Shown piece after piece: positions 51,336 through 60,334 of a stretch of DNA of 64,000 nt (the first letter of the stretch is position 1; every line of letters begins with the position of its first letter). The notes below the pieces were generated by a model. That model made no database searches and was not told where the DNA came from. It worked only from the letters and a program-made list of their open reading frames with translations. The translations under genes and the position numbers were made by a program. This DNA comes from DASSBR01 sp035688265 (GTDB taxonomy: Bacteria > Pseudomonadota > Gammaproteobacteria > Natronospirales > DASSBR01). The stretch spans positions 1 through 64,000 of the forward strand of contig DASSNE010000044.1 in the NCBI GenBank assembly GCA_035688265.1, read 5' to 3'.

Positions 51336-52271
51336 ATGCCACGCGCCCTGCGGGTCGCCTTTGCCGGCACGCCGGCCTTCGCCGTCCCCGCGCTGGACGC
51401 GCTCATTCAATCTCCTCATTCCGTCGTCGCGGCCTACACCCAGCCCGACCGGCCCGCCGGCCGTGGCCGGCGGCTCGCCGCGTCGCCGGTCAAGCAGCGC
51501 GCGCTCGAGGCCGGCGTTGACGTTCGTCAGCCGGTCAGCCTGAAGGCCGACGCCGAGCGGGCCGCGCTGGCGGCGCTTGCGCCCGACGCGATGATCGTCG
51601 TCGCCTACGGCCTCATCCTGCCGCCCACGATTCTCGCCGTACCGCCACTCGGCTGCATCAACATTCACGCCTCGCTGCTGCCACGCTGGCGCGGCGCCGC
51701 GCCGATCCAGCGCGCGATCCTCGCCGGCGACAGGGAAACCGGCGTGTCGATCATGCGCATGGACGCGGGACTCGACACCGGCCCGGTGCTGGCGCAGGCA
51801 AGAACGCCGATCGCGCCCGATGACACCGCCGAGACGCTGCACGATCGCCTCGCCCTGCTGGGTGCCAAAGCGCTGCTCGAGACGCTCGACGAACTGGCGG
51901 CCGGCACGGCGCACGCCCGCGCGCAAACCGGCGAGGCCGTCTACGCCACGAAGCTCGACAAGGCCGAAGCGCGGCTCGACTGGAACGAACCCGCCGCTGC
52001 GCTGGAGCGCCGGGTGCGGGCGTTCACGCCGTGGCCGGTGGCGGAAACCCGCCTCGACGGCGCGCAACTTCGCGTCTGGGATGCGGTGGCGTTGCCGGAC
52101 AACGGCGGCGTCGCGCCCGGCACCGTCATCGGCACGAGCGCTGCCGGCATCGACGTCGCCGCCGGCAGCGGCCGGTTGCGGCTGCGCGCGGTGCAGCGTG
52201 CCGGCGGCAAGCGTGTCGAGGCCGCCGCCTTCGCCCGCGGGGCGGCACTGGCCGGCAAGGTGCTCGGTTGA
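51336..52271 (+). CDS. fmt: Methionyl-tRNA formyltransferase
   Basis: A 311-residue enzyme that formylates initiator Met-tRNA. Catalytic region NIHASLLPRWRGAAPIQRAI (Asn, His) and MDAGLDTGPVLAQ (Asp) are present; the C-terminal tRNA-binding domain includes RVRAFTPWPVAET. It starts 10 bp after def. Its stop overlaps the TTG start of rsmB. Confidence 0.96.
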   Translation: MPRALRVAFAGTPAFAVPALDALIQSPHSVVAAYTQPDRPAGRGRRLAASPVKQRALEAGVDVRQPVSLKADAERAALAALAPDAMIVVAYGLILPPTILAVPPLGCINIHASLLPRWRGAAPIQRAILAGDRETGVSIMRMDAGLDTGPVLAQARTPIAPDDTAETLHDRLALLGAKALLETLDELAAGTAHARAQTGEAVYATKLDKAEARLDWNEPAAALERRVRAFTPWPVAETRLDGAQLRVWDAVALPDNGGVAPGTVIGTSAAGIDVAAGSGRLRLRAVQRAGGKRVEAAAFARGAALAGKVLG

Positions 52272-53569
52272 CGCCCGGCCCGCGCAGCCTCGCCGCGCAA
52301 GTCGTCGCCGCGGTCATCGCCCGCGGCACCTCCCTGGATGAGGCCCTCGCCGCCGCGGTGCCGCAACTCGGCGCGCCCGCCGACGCCGGGCTGCTGAAAG
52401 AACTCTGCTTTGGCACGCTGCGCTGGCGTTTCCGCCTGGAAGCGCCGCTCGCCGCGCTGGTCAGGCACCCGCTCAAGGCGCGCGACGCAGATGTGCAGGC
52501 ACTGCTGATGGTGGGCCTGTACCAGTTGGTGTACCTGCGTGTGCCGGATCATGCCGCGGTGGGCGAAACCGTCGCCGCGGCGGCCGAACTCGGCAAGGGC
52601 TGGGCGCGCGGCCTGGTCAACGCGACGCTGCGCAATTTTCTGCGTCGTCGCGACGCGCTGCTGGCGGCGGCCGATGCCGTACCGGCCAGTCGTTACGCCC
52701 ACCCGGACTGGCTGATCGAGCGACTCCAGGGGGACTGGCCGGACGACTGGCAGGCGATCCTCGCCGCCAACAACGCCCGGCCGCCGATGACGCTGCGCGT
52801 CAACCGCCAGCGGACCACGCCGGACGCGATGCAGCGCGAGCTGGCCGCAGCCGGCATCGATGTGACCCCTGCGCCGCCGGCCGCCGACGCGCTGACGCTC
52901 GCCACGCCGGTCGATGTCGAACGCCTGCCCGGCTTTGCTGCCGGCGAGCTGTCGGTACAGGATGCCGGCGCGCAGTTCGCGGCCGCCACGCTGGATGGCG
53001 CGCCGGGGCAGCGTGTGCTCGACGCCTGCGCTGCCCCGGGCGGCAAAACCTGCCATATTCTCGAACGCACGCCGGCGCTGGCCGAATGCGTCGCGCTCGA
53101 CATCTCGGCCGCGCGCCTCGACCGGCTGCGCCAGAACCTGGACCGGCTGGCACTTAAAGCGACGGTGCTGACGGGCGACGCGCGCCGGCCGGACGACTGG
53201 TGGGACGGGCGCGCGTTCGACCGCATCCTGCTCGACGCGCCGTGCTCGGGCAGCGGCGTGATCCGTCGGCACCCCGACATCAAGAGCCTGCGCCGGGCCG
53301 CCGATATCGACCGCCTGACCGCGGTGCAGGCCCAACTGCTCGCCGCACTCTGGCCCCTGCTGGCCGCCGGGGGTAAGCTGGTGTATGTAACCTGCTCGGT
53401 CCTGCGCGCCGAGAACGAAGCGACGATCGCCGCGTTCCTTGCGCGGCAGGCGGACGTGCGCGCGGTAACGTTGACGGGTTTCGGCCGCGCCGCCGGCGCC
53501 GGCAGGCAGATATTGCCCGGCGATAAGGGCATGGACGGCTTTTACTATGCGTGCCTCGAAAAAGAGTAA
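52268..53569 (+). CDS. rsmB: 16S rRNA (cytosine-967-C5)-methyltransferase
   Basis: A 433-residue enzyme. The N-terminal NusB-like RNA-binding domain is followed by the methyltransferase core: DACAAPGGKTCHILE, LDAPCSGSGVIRRHPDIK (first Cys) and VYVTCSVLRAENE (catalytic Cys). The start is taken as TTG 52268, which overlaps the fmt stop (TTGA) and places the family N-terminus correctly; no better start exists. Confidence 0.94.
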   Translation: MTPGPRSLAAQVVAAVIARGTSLDEALAAAVPQLGAPADAGLLKELCFGTLRWRFRLEAPLAALVRHPLKARDADVQALLMVGLYQLVYLRVPDHAAVGETVAAAAELGKGWARGLVNATLRNFLRRRDALLAAADAVPASRYAHPDWLIERLQGDWPDDWQAILAANNARPPMTLRVNRQRTTPDAMQRELAAAGIDVTPAPPAADALTLATPVDVERLPGFAAGELSVQDAGAQFAAATLDGAPGQRVLDACAAPGGKTCHILERTPALAECVALDISAARLDRLRQNLDRLALKATVLTGDARRPDDWWDGRAFDRILLDAPCSGSGVIRRHPDIKSLRRAADIDRLTAVQAQLLAALWPLLAAGGKLVYVTCSVLRAENEATIAAFLARQADVRAVTLTGFGRAAGAGRQILPGDKGMDGFYYACLEKE

Positions 53570-53581
53570 GGCTTGGCCTGA

Positions 53582-54163
53582 ATGACAAAGCTGTGGCGAG
53601 CATGGCGGCTGGGGGCCTTGGCGTTGGTTGCGGCAAGTACGGCGGTCGTGCCGCCCGCGTCCGCCGCCGGCGCCGGTGCATTCGTCATCCGCAACGCCTA
53701 CACGCAGTTGAGTCACGGCGTCTATTACCTCGACGCCGACATGCGCCTGACGCTCGCGCGCAATGCGGTCGAGGCGCTCAACAACGGCGTGCCGCTGGTG
53801 TTCAAGATCGAAATTGAAGTGACGCGGCGGCGCGCGTTCCTGTGGGATCCGACCGTCGCCCATCTCGCCCAGTCCTACCGCATTACCTATCACGCGCTGA
53901 GCCGCCGCTATGTCGTGCGCAGCCTCAACAGCGGCCGGCAGGCGAGCTTCCGCAGCTATGAAGCGGCGTTCGAACATCTCGGCTACGTCAACAACCTGCC
54001 GGTGATCGACGCGGCGCTGCTGGACCCGGACGACACCTACGACATCAGCATTCGCGCGGTGCTGAACGTCAAGGTCATCCCGACGGGTTTCGGCCTGCTG
54101 ACGTCGCTGTTTTCCGGCGCCGACCAGGCCAGCGACTGGCGCGAATGGCCGCTCACCCGATGA
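53582..54163 (+). CDS. DUF4390 exported protein
   Basis: A 193-residue protein with an N-terminal signal peptide (LGALALVAASTAVVPPASA). The rest is a beta-rich domain with FKIEIEVTRRRAFLWDPTVA and SYRITYHALSRRYVV. It matches the DUF4390 family, which usually stands between rsmB and the ntrY-like kinase. It could be a periplasmic partner of that kinase; this is inference from synteny. Its stop overlaps the kinase ATG. Confidence 0.85.
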   Translation: MTKLWRAWRLGALALVAASTAVVPPASAAGAGAFVIRNAYTQLSHGVYYLDADMRLTLARNAVEALNNGVPLVFKIEIEVTRRRAFLWDPTVAHLAQSYRITYHALSRRYVVRSLNSGRQASFRSYEAAFEHLGYVNNLPVIDAALLDPDDTYDISIRAVLNVKVIPTGFGLLTSLFSGADQASDWREWPLTR

Positions 54164-56391
54164 AGAAAAACCGCACCACCAAGGTCCTGATGATCCTCAC
54201 CGCGGTGCTGCTGCTCGCCGGGCTCTACCTGCTCGCGCGCACCACGCAGAACTCGGCGGCGTTCGCCCGCCTCCACGTGTGGCTGCTGCTGTTCAACGCA
54301 CTCGCCGCGCTGGTGCTGCTGGGTCTGATCGTCGCGCACCTGGTCAAGCTGATCATCCAGTACCGGCGCGAGACGCCGGGCTCGCGGCTGACCGCGCGCC
54401 TCGTCGGCATGTTCGTGCTGCTCGCGGTGTTGCCGGTCGTGCTGGTGTACTACTTTTCGGTGCAGTTCCTCGATCGCGGCATCGACAGCTGGTTCGACGT
54501 GAGCGTCGAGCAGGCGCTCGACGATGCACTGACGCTGTCGCGCAGCACGCTCGATGCGCGGACCAAGGAACTGCTCGCCCGCACCCAGAACATGGCCCGG
54601 CGCCTCGCCGTGGGGACCTTCACCCAACTGCCGGTGACGATCGAAACGCTGCGCCAGCAAAGCGGCGCCTCTGAGCTGACGCTGTTCGGCCAGAACGGCC
54701 GCATTCTTGCCACCAGCAGCAACCGGCCGACGCTGGTCGTACCCAACCAGCCGACCGACGAGATCATGCTGCAACTGCGCCGCGGCCTGCCGTACGTCAG
54801 CCTCGATCCGATCGGCGATCTCGGCCTGCACATCCGTTCGGTGGTGCCGGTGCCGAGCTACATTCCGGGCGCGCCGCAGCGTTACCTGCAGGCGCTGTTT
54901 CCGGTGGCGGGGCGCCAGGGCCACGTGGCGCAGAGCGTGCAGGCGGCCTACATGCGCTACCGAGAGCTGACCTACCTGCGCAAGCCGCTCAAGTACAGCC
55001 TGATTCTGACCCTGTCGCTGGTGCTGCTGCTGGGTCTGCTGGCGGCCATCTGGGGCGCGTTCTACGCTGCCCGCCGGCTGGTCGCGCCGATCCAGAACCT
55101 TGCCGAAGGCACCCGCGCGGTCGCGCGCGGCGACTTCACACGTCGCCTGCCGATGCCGGCGCGTGACGAGGTGGGGTTCCTGGTGTCGTCGTTCAACGAA
55201 ATGACCAGTCGCCTGGGCGACGCGCGCGAGACGGCGCGGCGCAGCCAGCAGCAGGTGGAAAGCGAGCGGGCGTATCTCGAAGCGGTGCTCGCGCGGCTGT
55301 CGTCGGGCGTCATCGCGCTTGATTCGGACCTGCGCCTGCGCACCGCCAATACCGCCGCGACCGACATTCTCGGGCTGGAGCTCGACCGCTGGCTCGACAA
55401 GCCGATTGCCGACGCCGCGGCCGAGCCGTTCGTCGCGCAGTTCCTGGACCTGTTCAAGCGCCACGCGGACGCCGGCGACCGCCACTGGCGCGAGGAGATC
55501 GTCATCGGCGGCGCGGGCGGGCGGCGCATCCTGACCTGCAGCTGCACCAGTTTGCCGAACGTGCGCGACAACGCTGCCGGCTACGTGATCGTGTTCGACG
55601 ACCTGACGACGCTGATCCAGGCGCAGCGCGACGCCGCCTGGGGCGAGGTCGCCCGCCGTCTCGCGCACGAGATCAAGAATCCGCTGACGCCGATCCAGCT
55701 CGCCGCCGAGCGGCTGCGGCTGCGCTACCTCGACGGACTCGCCGGCAAGGAGCGCGAGGTGTTCGAGCGCGCCACGCACACGATCGTGCAGCAGGTCGAC
55801 AACATGAAGGCGATGGTTAACGCCTTCAGCGACTATGCGCGCACGCCGCAACTGGAACTGCGGCCGATGGACCTCAACCGGCTGGTCACCGAGATTGCCG
55901 AGTTGTACCACGGCGGCGAGCGGCCGTTTGCGCTGCGCCTGGAACTCGACCCGACGCTGCCGCCGGTCAACGTCGATGCGGGCCGAATCGGCCAGATGCT
56001 GCACAACCTGATCCGCAACGCCGGCGAGGCGCTGGAAGGGCAAAGCGGCGGCGAAGTCGTCATTCGCACCCGGCGGCTGCGCGGCAAGGTCAGCGAGGAC
56101 GCCGAAATCACGGTGGCCGACAACGGCCCCGGTGTCGATGCCGCGCTGCTCGAACACGTTTTCGAACCTTACGTGACCAGCAAGCCCAAGGGTACCGGCC
56201 TGGGGCTCGCCATCGTCAAGAAGCTGGTCGAGGAACATGGCGGCACGATTCGCGCCGAGAACCGCGCCGACGGCGGCGCGTCGGTCCGCGTGCGCCTGCC
56301 GATCAACGAGCGCGCGCTGGCGCGCTCACTGCTGCGCGCCGCCCGGCGGCATAAAACGGTGGTAAAGGAGGGGGTGAGCCATGAGCGGTGA
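54160..56391 (+). CDS. ntrY: NtrY-like membrane sensor histidine kinase
   Basis: A 743-residue kinase. About four membrane segments lie within residues 1-310 with a periplasmic loop between the third and fourth; HAMP (RRLVAPIQNLAEGTRAVARG), PAS, HisKA with His503 in RRLAHEIKNPLTPIQL, and an ATPase domain with NLIRNAGEAL, DNGPGVD and GTGLGLAIVKKL follow. All kinase boxes look functional. ATG 54160 overlaps the DUF4390 stop; the ntrX start lies 11 bp inside its 3' end. NtrYX systems control respiration and nitrogen use in other bacteria. Confidence 0.93.
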   Translation: MKKNRTTKVLMILTAVLLLAGLYLLARTTQNSAAFARLHVWLLLFNALAALVLLGLIVAHLVKLIIQYRRETPGSRLTARLVGMFVLLAVLPVVLVYYFSVQFLDRGIDSWFDVSVEQALDDALTLSRSTLDARTKELLARTQNMARRLAVGTFTQLPVTIETLRQQSGASELTLFGQNGRILATSSNRPTLVVPNQPTDEIMLQLRRGLPYVSLDPIGDLGLHIRSVVPVPSYIPGAPQRYLQALFPVAGRQGHVAQSVQAAYMRYRELTYLRKPLKYSLILTLSLVLLLGLLAAIWGAFYAARRLVAPIQNLAEGTRAVARGDFTRRLPMPARDEVGFLVSSFNEMTSRLGDARETARRSQQQVESERAYLEAVLARLSSGVIALDSDLRLRTANTAATDILGLELDRWLDKPIADAAAEPFVAQFLDLFKRHADAGDRHWREEIVIGGAGGRRILTCSCTSLPNVRDNAAGYVIVFDDLTTLIQAQRDAAWGEVARRLAHEIKNPLTPIQLAAERLRLRYLDGLAGKEREVFERATHTIVQQVDNMKAMVNAFSDYARTPQLELRPMDLNRLVTEIAELYHGGERPFALRLELDPTLPPVNVDAGRIGQMLHNLIRNAGEALEGQSGGEVVIRTRRLRGKVSEDAEITVADNGPGVDAALLEHVFEPYVTSKPKGTGLGLAIVKKLVEEHGGTIRAENRADGGASVRVRLPINERALARSLLRAARRHKTVVKEGVSHER

Positions 56392-57745
56392 ACGCATTTT
56401 GGTAGTCGATGACGAGGCGGACATTCGCACGCTGGTGCACGACATTCTCGACGACGAGGGTTACACGGTCGAGGTTGCCGGCAACGCGGCGGAGGCGCGT
56501 AACAAGCGGGCGGCGCGCCCGCCGGACCTGGTGCTGCTGGACATCTGGATGCCGGATACCGACGGCATCACGCTGCTGCGCGAATGGTCGGAGGAAGGCG
56601 ATCTGGATGCGCCGGTCGTGATGCTGTCCGGCCACGGCACCGTCGATACCGCAATGGAGGCGACCCGTCTCGGCGCCGCCGATTTCCTCGAAAAGCCGCT
56701 GTCACTCGCCAAGCTGTTGCAGACGGTCGAGCAGGCGCTGGCAAAACGCCGGGCGACCGACGGTAAGGCGGGCCGGGCGCTGATCGCCGAGCGGCTGGAG
56801 CCGTTCGGCCGCAGTCCGCTGATCGACACGCTGCGCGAGCAGATCCGCCGCGCGGCGCAGCGCGACGCCCCCGTGCTGCTCGTCGGTGAGCCCGGCAGCG
56901 GCCGGGAGAGCGCCGCCCGCTACCTGCACGCGCTGTCCGAGCGCGCCAAGGCGCCGTTCGTGAGCTTCGTGCCGGCCGCGCTGGGTACGACAACCGGCGT
57001 GGAGACACTGGCCGGCGAGGCCCGCGGCGCCGACGTCAAGCCGGGGCTGCTGACCCAGGCGCAGGGCGGCGTGCTGTTCATCAACGAACTGGTGGATCTC
57101 GACCCCGATGCGCAGCGCCTGCTCGTCGGCGTGCTGGAAAGTGGTCGCTACCGCCCGACCGGCGCTGAGCGCGACGTGCGGCTCGACGCCCGCCTGCTGG
57201 TGTCGGCGCGACCGGATTACAGCCGCGCGGTCGAAGCCGGGCATCTGCGCCGCGATCTCGTGGACTTGATCGGGGTGCTGCCGATCAAGGTGCCGGCCCT
57301 GCGCGACTACGTCGAGGATGTACCGGAACTATTGCGCTATTACGTCGATCTGCTGGTCGACCAGGAGCATTTGCGCTACCGGCGGATGAGTTTCGCGGCG
57401 CAAAATCGGCTGCGCAACTACCCGTGGCCCGGCAACCTGCGCGAGCTGCGCAACCTGGTGCGGCGTTTCCTGACGCTCGGCAGCGGCCCCGAGGTGACGC
57501 TCGCCGAGGTAGAGGCGGCGCTCGCGCCGGCGGCCGACGACGAGCAGCCGCTGGTCAAGCAGGACTTGCTGAGCCTGCCGTTGCGCGAGGCGCGCGAACA
57601 TTTTGAGCGCGCCTACCTGGAGCAGCAACTGAAATTGGCGGAAGGCAAGGTCGGCAAGCTTGCCGAGCGCGTCGGCATGGAGCGGACGCATCTGTATCGC
57701 AAGCTGCGCTCGCTGGGGATCGAATTACATTCGGATGACAGCTAG
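56381..57745 (+). CDS. NtrX-like response regulator with degenerate AAA+ domain
   Basis: A 454-residue regulator: receiver with phospho-acceptor Asp54 (LVLLDIWMPDTDG) and Lys in FLEKPL, central AAA+ domain, and a Fis-type helix-turn-helix (KVGKLAERVGMERTHLYRKL). The AAA+ part looks inactive: Walker A is GEPGSGRES with Arg175 for Lys, Walker B is GGVLFINEL with Asn235 for Asp, and the GAFTGA loop that contacts sigma54 is absent. It may work as a DNA-binding protein on sigma70 promoters. It overlaps ntrY by 11 bp and the converging parA-like gene by 4 bp. Confidence 0.88.
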   Translation: MSGERILVVDDEADIRTLVHDILDDEGYTVEVAGNAAEARNKRAARPPDLVLLDIWMPDTDGITLLREWSEEGDLDAPVVMLSGHGTVDTAMEATRLGAADFLEKPLSLAKLLQTVEQALAKRRATDGKAGRALIAERLEPFGRSPLIDTLREQIRRAAQRDAPVLLVGEPGSGRESAARYLHALSERAKAPFVSFVPAALGTTTGVETLAGEARGADVKPGLLTQAQGGVLFINELVDLDPDAQRLLVGVLESGRYRPTGAERDVRLDARLLVSARPDYSRAVEAGHLRRDLVDLIGVLPIKVPALRDYVEDVPELLRYYVDLLVDQEHLRYRRMSFAAQNRLRNYPWPGNLRELRNLVRRFLTLGSGPEVTLAEVEAALAPAADDEQPLVKQDLLSLPLREAREHFERAYLEQQLKLAEGKVGKLAERVGMERTHLYRKLRSLGIELHSDDS

Positions 57746-58380
57746 GCGGTGACGCGGCTGCCGTCCACGCGCTGCATCAGATCTTCCCACTGCTTGATGT
57801 CCGGCAACGCCAGGTACGGCGGCAATTCCACTACGCCCATGCCGCGGGCGAAGGCGCGGATGTAATTCTGCGCATCGCGCAGGCGGCCGACGAGCGGCAG
57901 CTTCAGCCGGTTCAGGAACAGACCCAGGTCGTGGGCGATCAACGTCGTGTCGCGCACGCGGTTGGCGATCAGGCCGATCCGCACCTGCTTGCGCTCGACG
58001 CGGCCGACGTGGCGGAGTTCCTCGGTAAAGCGCTGCGCGGCGAAGATGTCCACCGGCGACGGCAGCACCGGCACCAGGATCGTCTCGGCACGGCGCACCA
58101 GTTCGGTCAGTTCGGGACCGTGGACACGCGCCGGGGCGTCGATGACCAGCACGTCCAGGCCACGGCCCACACTCTTCAGTCCCTCGTCGAAGGCCGGCAC
58201 ACCCTGGATCGCAGGCTTGTCCGCCGAGCGCATCGCGAGCCAGTCGAGACTGGAACGCTGCGGGTCGAAATCGGCCAGCCCGGTAGCGAGGCCGTGGTTG
58301 GCATAGTGGCTGGCGAGGTTGGTCGCGATCGTCGTCTTGCCGCAGCCGCCCTTGGGGTTCATGACCATGATCGTGCGCAT
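57742..58380 (-). CDS. Orphan ParA/MinD-superfamily ATPase
   Basis: A 212-residue Walker ATPase. The deviant Walker A box is MNPKGGCGKTTIATNLASHY with the signature Lys, and LADFDPQRSSLDWL and VLVIDAPARVHG are the A' and B regions. It is closest in plan to short ParA-like proteins that place cargo such as chemoreceptor arrays, pili or carboxysomes, or to MipZ-like proteins. No ParB partner or obvious cargo gene is adjacent. Converges on ntrX with a 4-base overlap. Distinct from the chromosomal parA at 12096. Confidence 0.82.
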   Translation of the reverse strand: MRTIMVMNPKGGCGKTTIATNLASHYANHGLATGLADFDPQRSSLDWLAMRSADKPAIQGVPAFDEGLKSVGRGLDVLVIDAPARVHGPELTELVRRAETILVPVLPSPVDIFAAQRFTEELRHVGRVERKQVRIGLIANRVRDTTLIAHDLGLFLNRLKLPLVGRLRDAQNYIRAFARGMGVVELPPYLALPDIKQWEDLMQRVDGSRVTA

Positions 58381-58483
58381 GAATGGCTCCTCTTTTGCCG
58401 AGTCCCTCGCGGTTAAGTATAGACCCTATGTTGCGGTTGTGGGGTTGTGCCGCCTTCGGCGGCGGATTGATTAGGTGCCGGGG

Positions 58484-58720
58484 GCGGCCCGGCAGCCGGT
58501 CACTTTCCTTACGGGGAAAGTAACCAAAGCCACTGCTCCTGTCGCTTGGTCCGCAGCACTTCCTGTGCTGTGGACTTCCCGAAGATCGGACGAAAAATGG
58601 GGGCCGGAACATAACTCAGCCGTCCATGGCTTCGGACAATGTTCCTTGTTTCCCCCATTTTCGCCCGATCTTCGGCTGCGCTCGATGTCGCGGGAGAAGA
58701 AGCCGGCCGTCGTGGCCGGC
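58484..58720. repeat. Structured dispersed repeat, copy B (inverted relative to copy A)
   Basis: A 237-bp inverse copy of 12915-13225. From high to low coordinate it has GCCGGCC/GGCCGGC (58702-58720), the long inverted repeat with arm CCGAAGATCGGGCGAAAATG plus G run, the GTCC.CAGCACA hairpin, and GGTTACTTTCC/GGAAAGTGACC. The long arms differ in sequence from copy A but still pair with each other, with few bulges. It fills most of the 438 bp between the orphan ParA gene and ubiD. Confidence 0.85.
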
Positions 58721-58757
58721 AAGACGAAGAAAGGAGATGAAGGTGCTCCTTCTTTCT

Positions 58758-58780
58758 CCCCTCTCCCGCCGGGAGAGGGG
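58758..58780. repeat. CCCCTCTCCC/GGGAGAGGGG hairpin downstream of ubiD
   Basis: A perfect 10-bp stem with a 3-base loop, followed by CTGGGGGTGG. The same type of stem occurs after atpC and before hemF. It lies 39 bp beyond the ubiD stop and next to the structured repeat. No T tract on the ubiD strand. Confidence 0.6.
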
Positions 58781-58818
58781 CTGGGGGTGGTAGCCGCTAC
58801 AACCAAACGCACGAGGCG

Positions 58819-60285
58819 CTATCCGAGACCGAGTTCCCCCCAAATATCATCCACCCGACGCTTCACGCTGTCGCTCATCCGGATCGGCCGGCCCCACTCG
58901 CGATTGGTCTCGCCGGGCCACTTGTGGGTCGCGTCGAAGCCGATCTTGGAGCCCAGGCCCGCGACCGGCGAGGCGAAGTCCAGGTAGTCGATCGGCGTAT
59001 TGTCGACGATCGTGCAGTCGCGCGCCGGGTCCATTCTTGTCGTGACGGCCCAGATCACGTCCTGCCAGTTGCGCACGTCGATGTCGTCGTCGGTGACGAT
59101 CACGAACTTGGTGTACATGAACTGGCGCAGGAACGACCAGACGCCGAACATCACGCGCTTGGCGTGGCCGGCGTACTCCTTGCGCATGCTGACCACCGCC
59201 ATTCGGTACGAGCAGCCTTCCGGCGGCAGATAAAAGTCGACAATTTCCGGAAACTGCTGCTGCAGGAGCGGCACGAAGACCTCGTTCAGCGCGACGCCCA
59301 GCACGGCCGGTTCGTCCGGTGGCCGCCCGGTGTAGGTGCTGTGGTAGATCGGATCATCGCGGTGGGTGATGCGCTCGACCGTGAATACCGGGAAGCGCTC
59401 GACCTCGTTGTAATAGCCGGTGTGGTCGCCGAACGGTCCTTCCGGCGCGGTTTCGTCCGGGTGAATCACGCCTTCGAGCACGATTTCACCGCTCGCCGGC
59501 ACTTCGAGTTCGCTGCCGACACAGCGCACCAGCTCGGTGCGACCGCCGCGCAGCAGCCCGGCGAAGGCGTATTCCGACAGCGTATCCGGTACCGGCGTGA
59601 CAGCCGCGAGAATGGTCGCCGGGTCGGCGCCCAGGGTCACTGCGATCGGGAACGGCTCGCCGGGGTGGGCCTGCTGCCAGTCGCGGAAATCGAGCGCCCC
59701 GCCGCGGTGCGCCAGCCAGCGCATGATGAGCTTGTTCCGCCCGATCACCTGCTGGCGGTAAATGCCCAGGTTCTGGCGCGGCTTGTGCGGCCCGCGCGTC
59801 GTGACCAGCCCCCACGTAATCAACGGCCCGGCATCTTCGGGCCAGCAAGTCTGGATCGGCAGGCTCGCCAGGTCGACCGCATCGCCCTCGATCCGATTCG
59901 CCTGGCACGGCGCATCGCGCACCACCTTCGGCGCCATCGCCAGCACCTGCTTGAACAGCGGCAGCTTGCTCCACGCGTCGCGCAGCCCCGCCGGTGGCTC
60001 GGGCGACTTGAGCGTCGCCAGCAGCCGTCCGACATCGCGCAGCGCCGCGACCGAATCCTGCCCCATCGCCCGCGCGACCCGCTCGGGCGTGCCGAACAGG
60101 TTGCCGAGTACCGGGATCGAATGGCCTTTCGGCTGCTCGAACAGCAGCGCCGGGCCGCCAGCCTTGAGCGTGCGGTCGCAAATCTCGGTCATCTCGAGAT
60201 GCGGATCGATCTCGAGCCCGATTCGTTTCAGCTCGCCGGCCGCCTCAAGCTGGCGGGTGAAGTCGCGCAGGTCCTGGTATTGCAT
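58819..60285 (-). CDS. ubiD: 4-hydroxy-3-polyprenylbenzoate decarboxylase
   Basis: A 488-residue prenylated-FMN-dependent decarboxylase of ubiquinone synthesis. TWGLVTTRGPHKPRQNLGIY RQQ, MRWLAHRGGALD, EGPFGDHTGYY and VTDDDIDVRNWQDVIWAVTT are UbiD signatures including the Glu/Arg active-site region and metal ligands. Length is normal. The ubiX gene that supplies the cofactor is not in the window. Confidence 0.95.
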   Translation of the reverse strand: MQYQDLRDFTRQLEAAGELKRIGLEIDPHLEMTEICDRTLKAGGPALLFEQPKGHSIPVLGNLFGTPERVARAMGQDSVAALRDVGRLLATLKSPEPPAGLRDAWSKLPLFKQVLAMAPKVVRDAPCQANRIEGDAVDLASLPIQTCWPEDAGPLITWGLVTTRGPHKPRQNLGIYRQQVIGRNKLIMRWLAHRGGALDFRDWQQAHPGEPFPIAVTLGADPATILAAVTPVPDTLSEYAFAGLLRGGRTELVRCVGSELEVPASGEIVLEGVIHPDETAPEGPFGDHTGYYNEVERFPVFTVERITHRDDPIYHSTYTGRPPDEPAVLGVALNEVFVPLLQQQFPEIVDFYLPPEGCSYRMAVVSMRKEYAGHAKRVMFGVWSFLRQFMYTKFVIVTDDDIDVRNWQDVIWAVTTRMDPARDCTIVDNTPIDYLDFASPVAGLGSKIGFDATHKWPGETNREWGRPIRMSDSVKRRVDDIWGELGLG

Positions 60286-60334
60286 GGCCCGGCATTGTAC
60301 AGCCGGGCGCGGTCCGGCGGGCGCGCAGGCCGGA

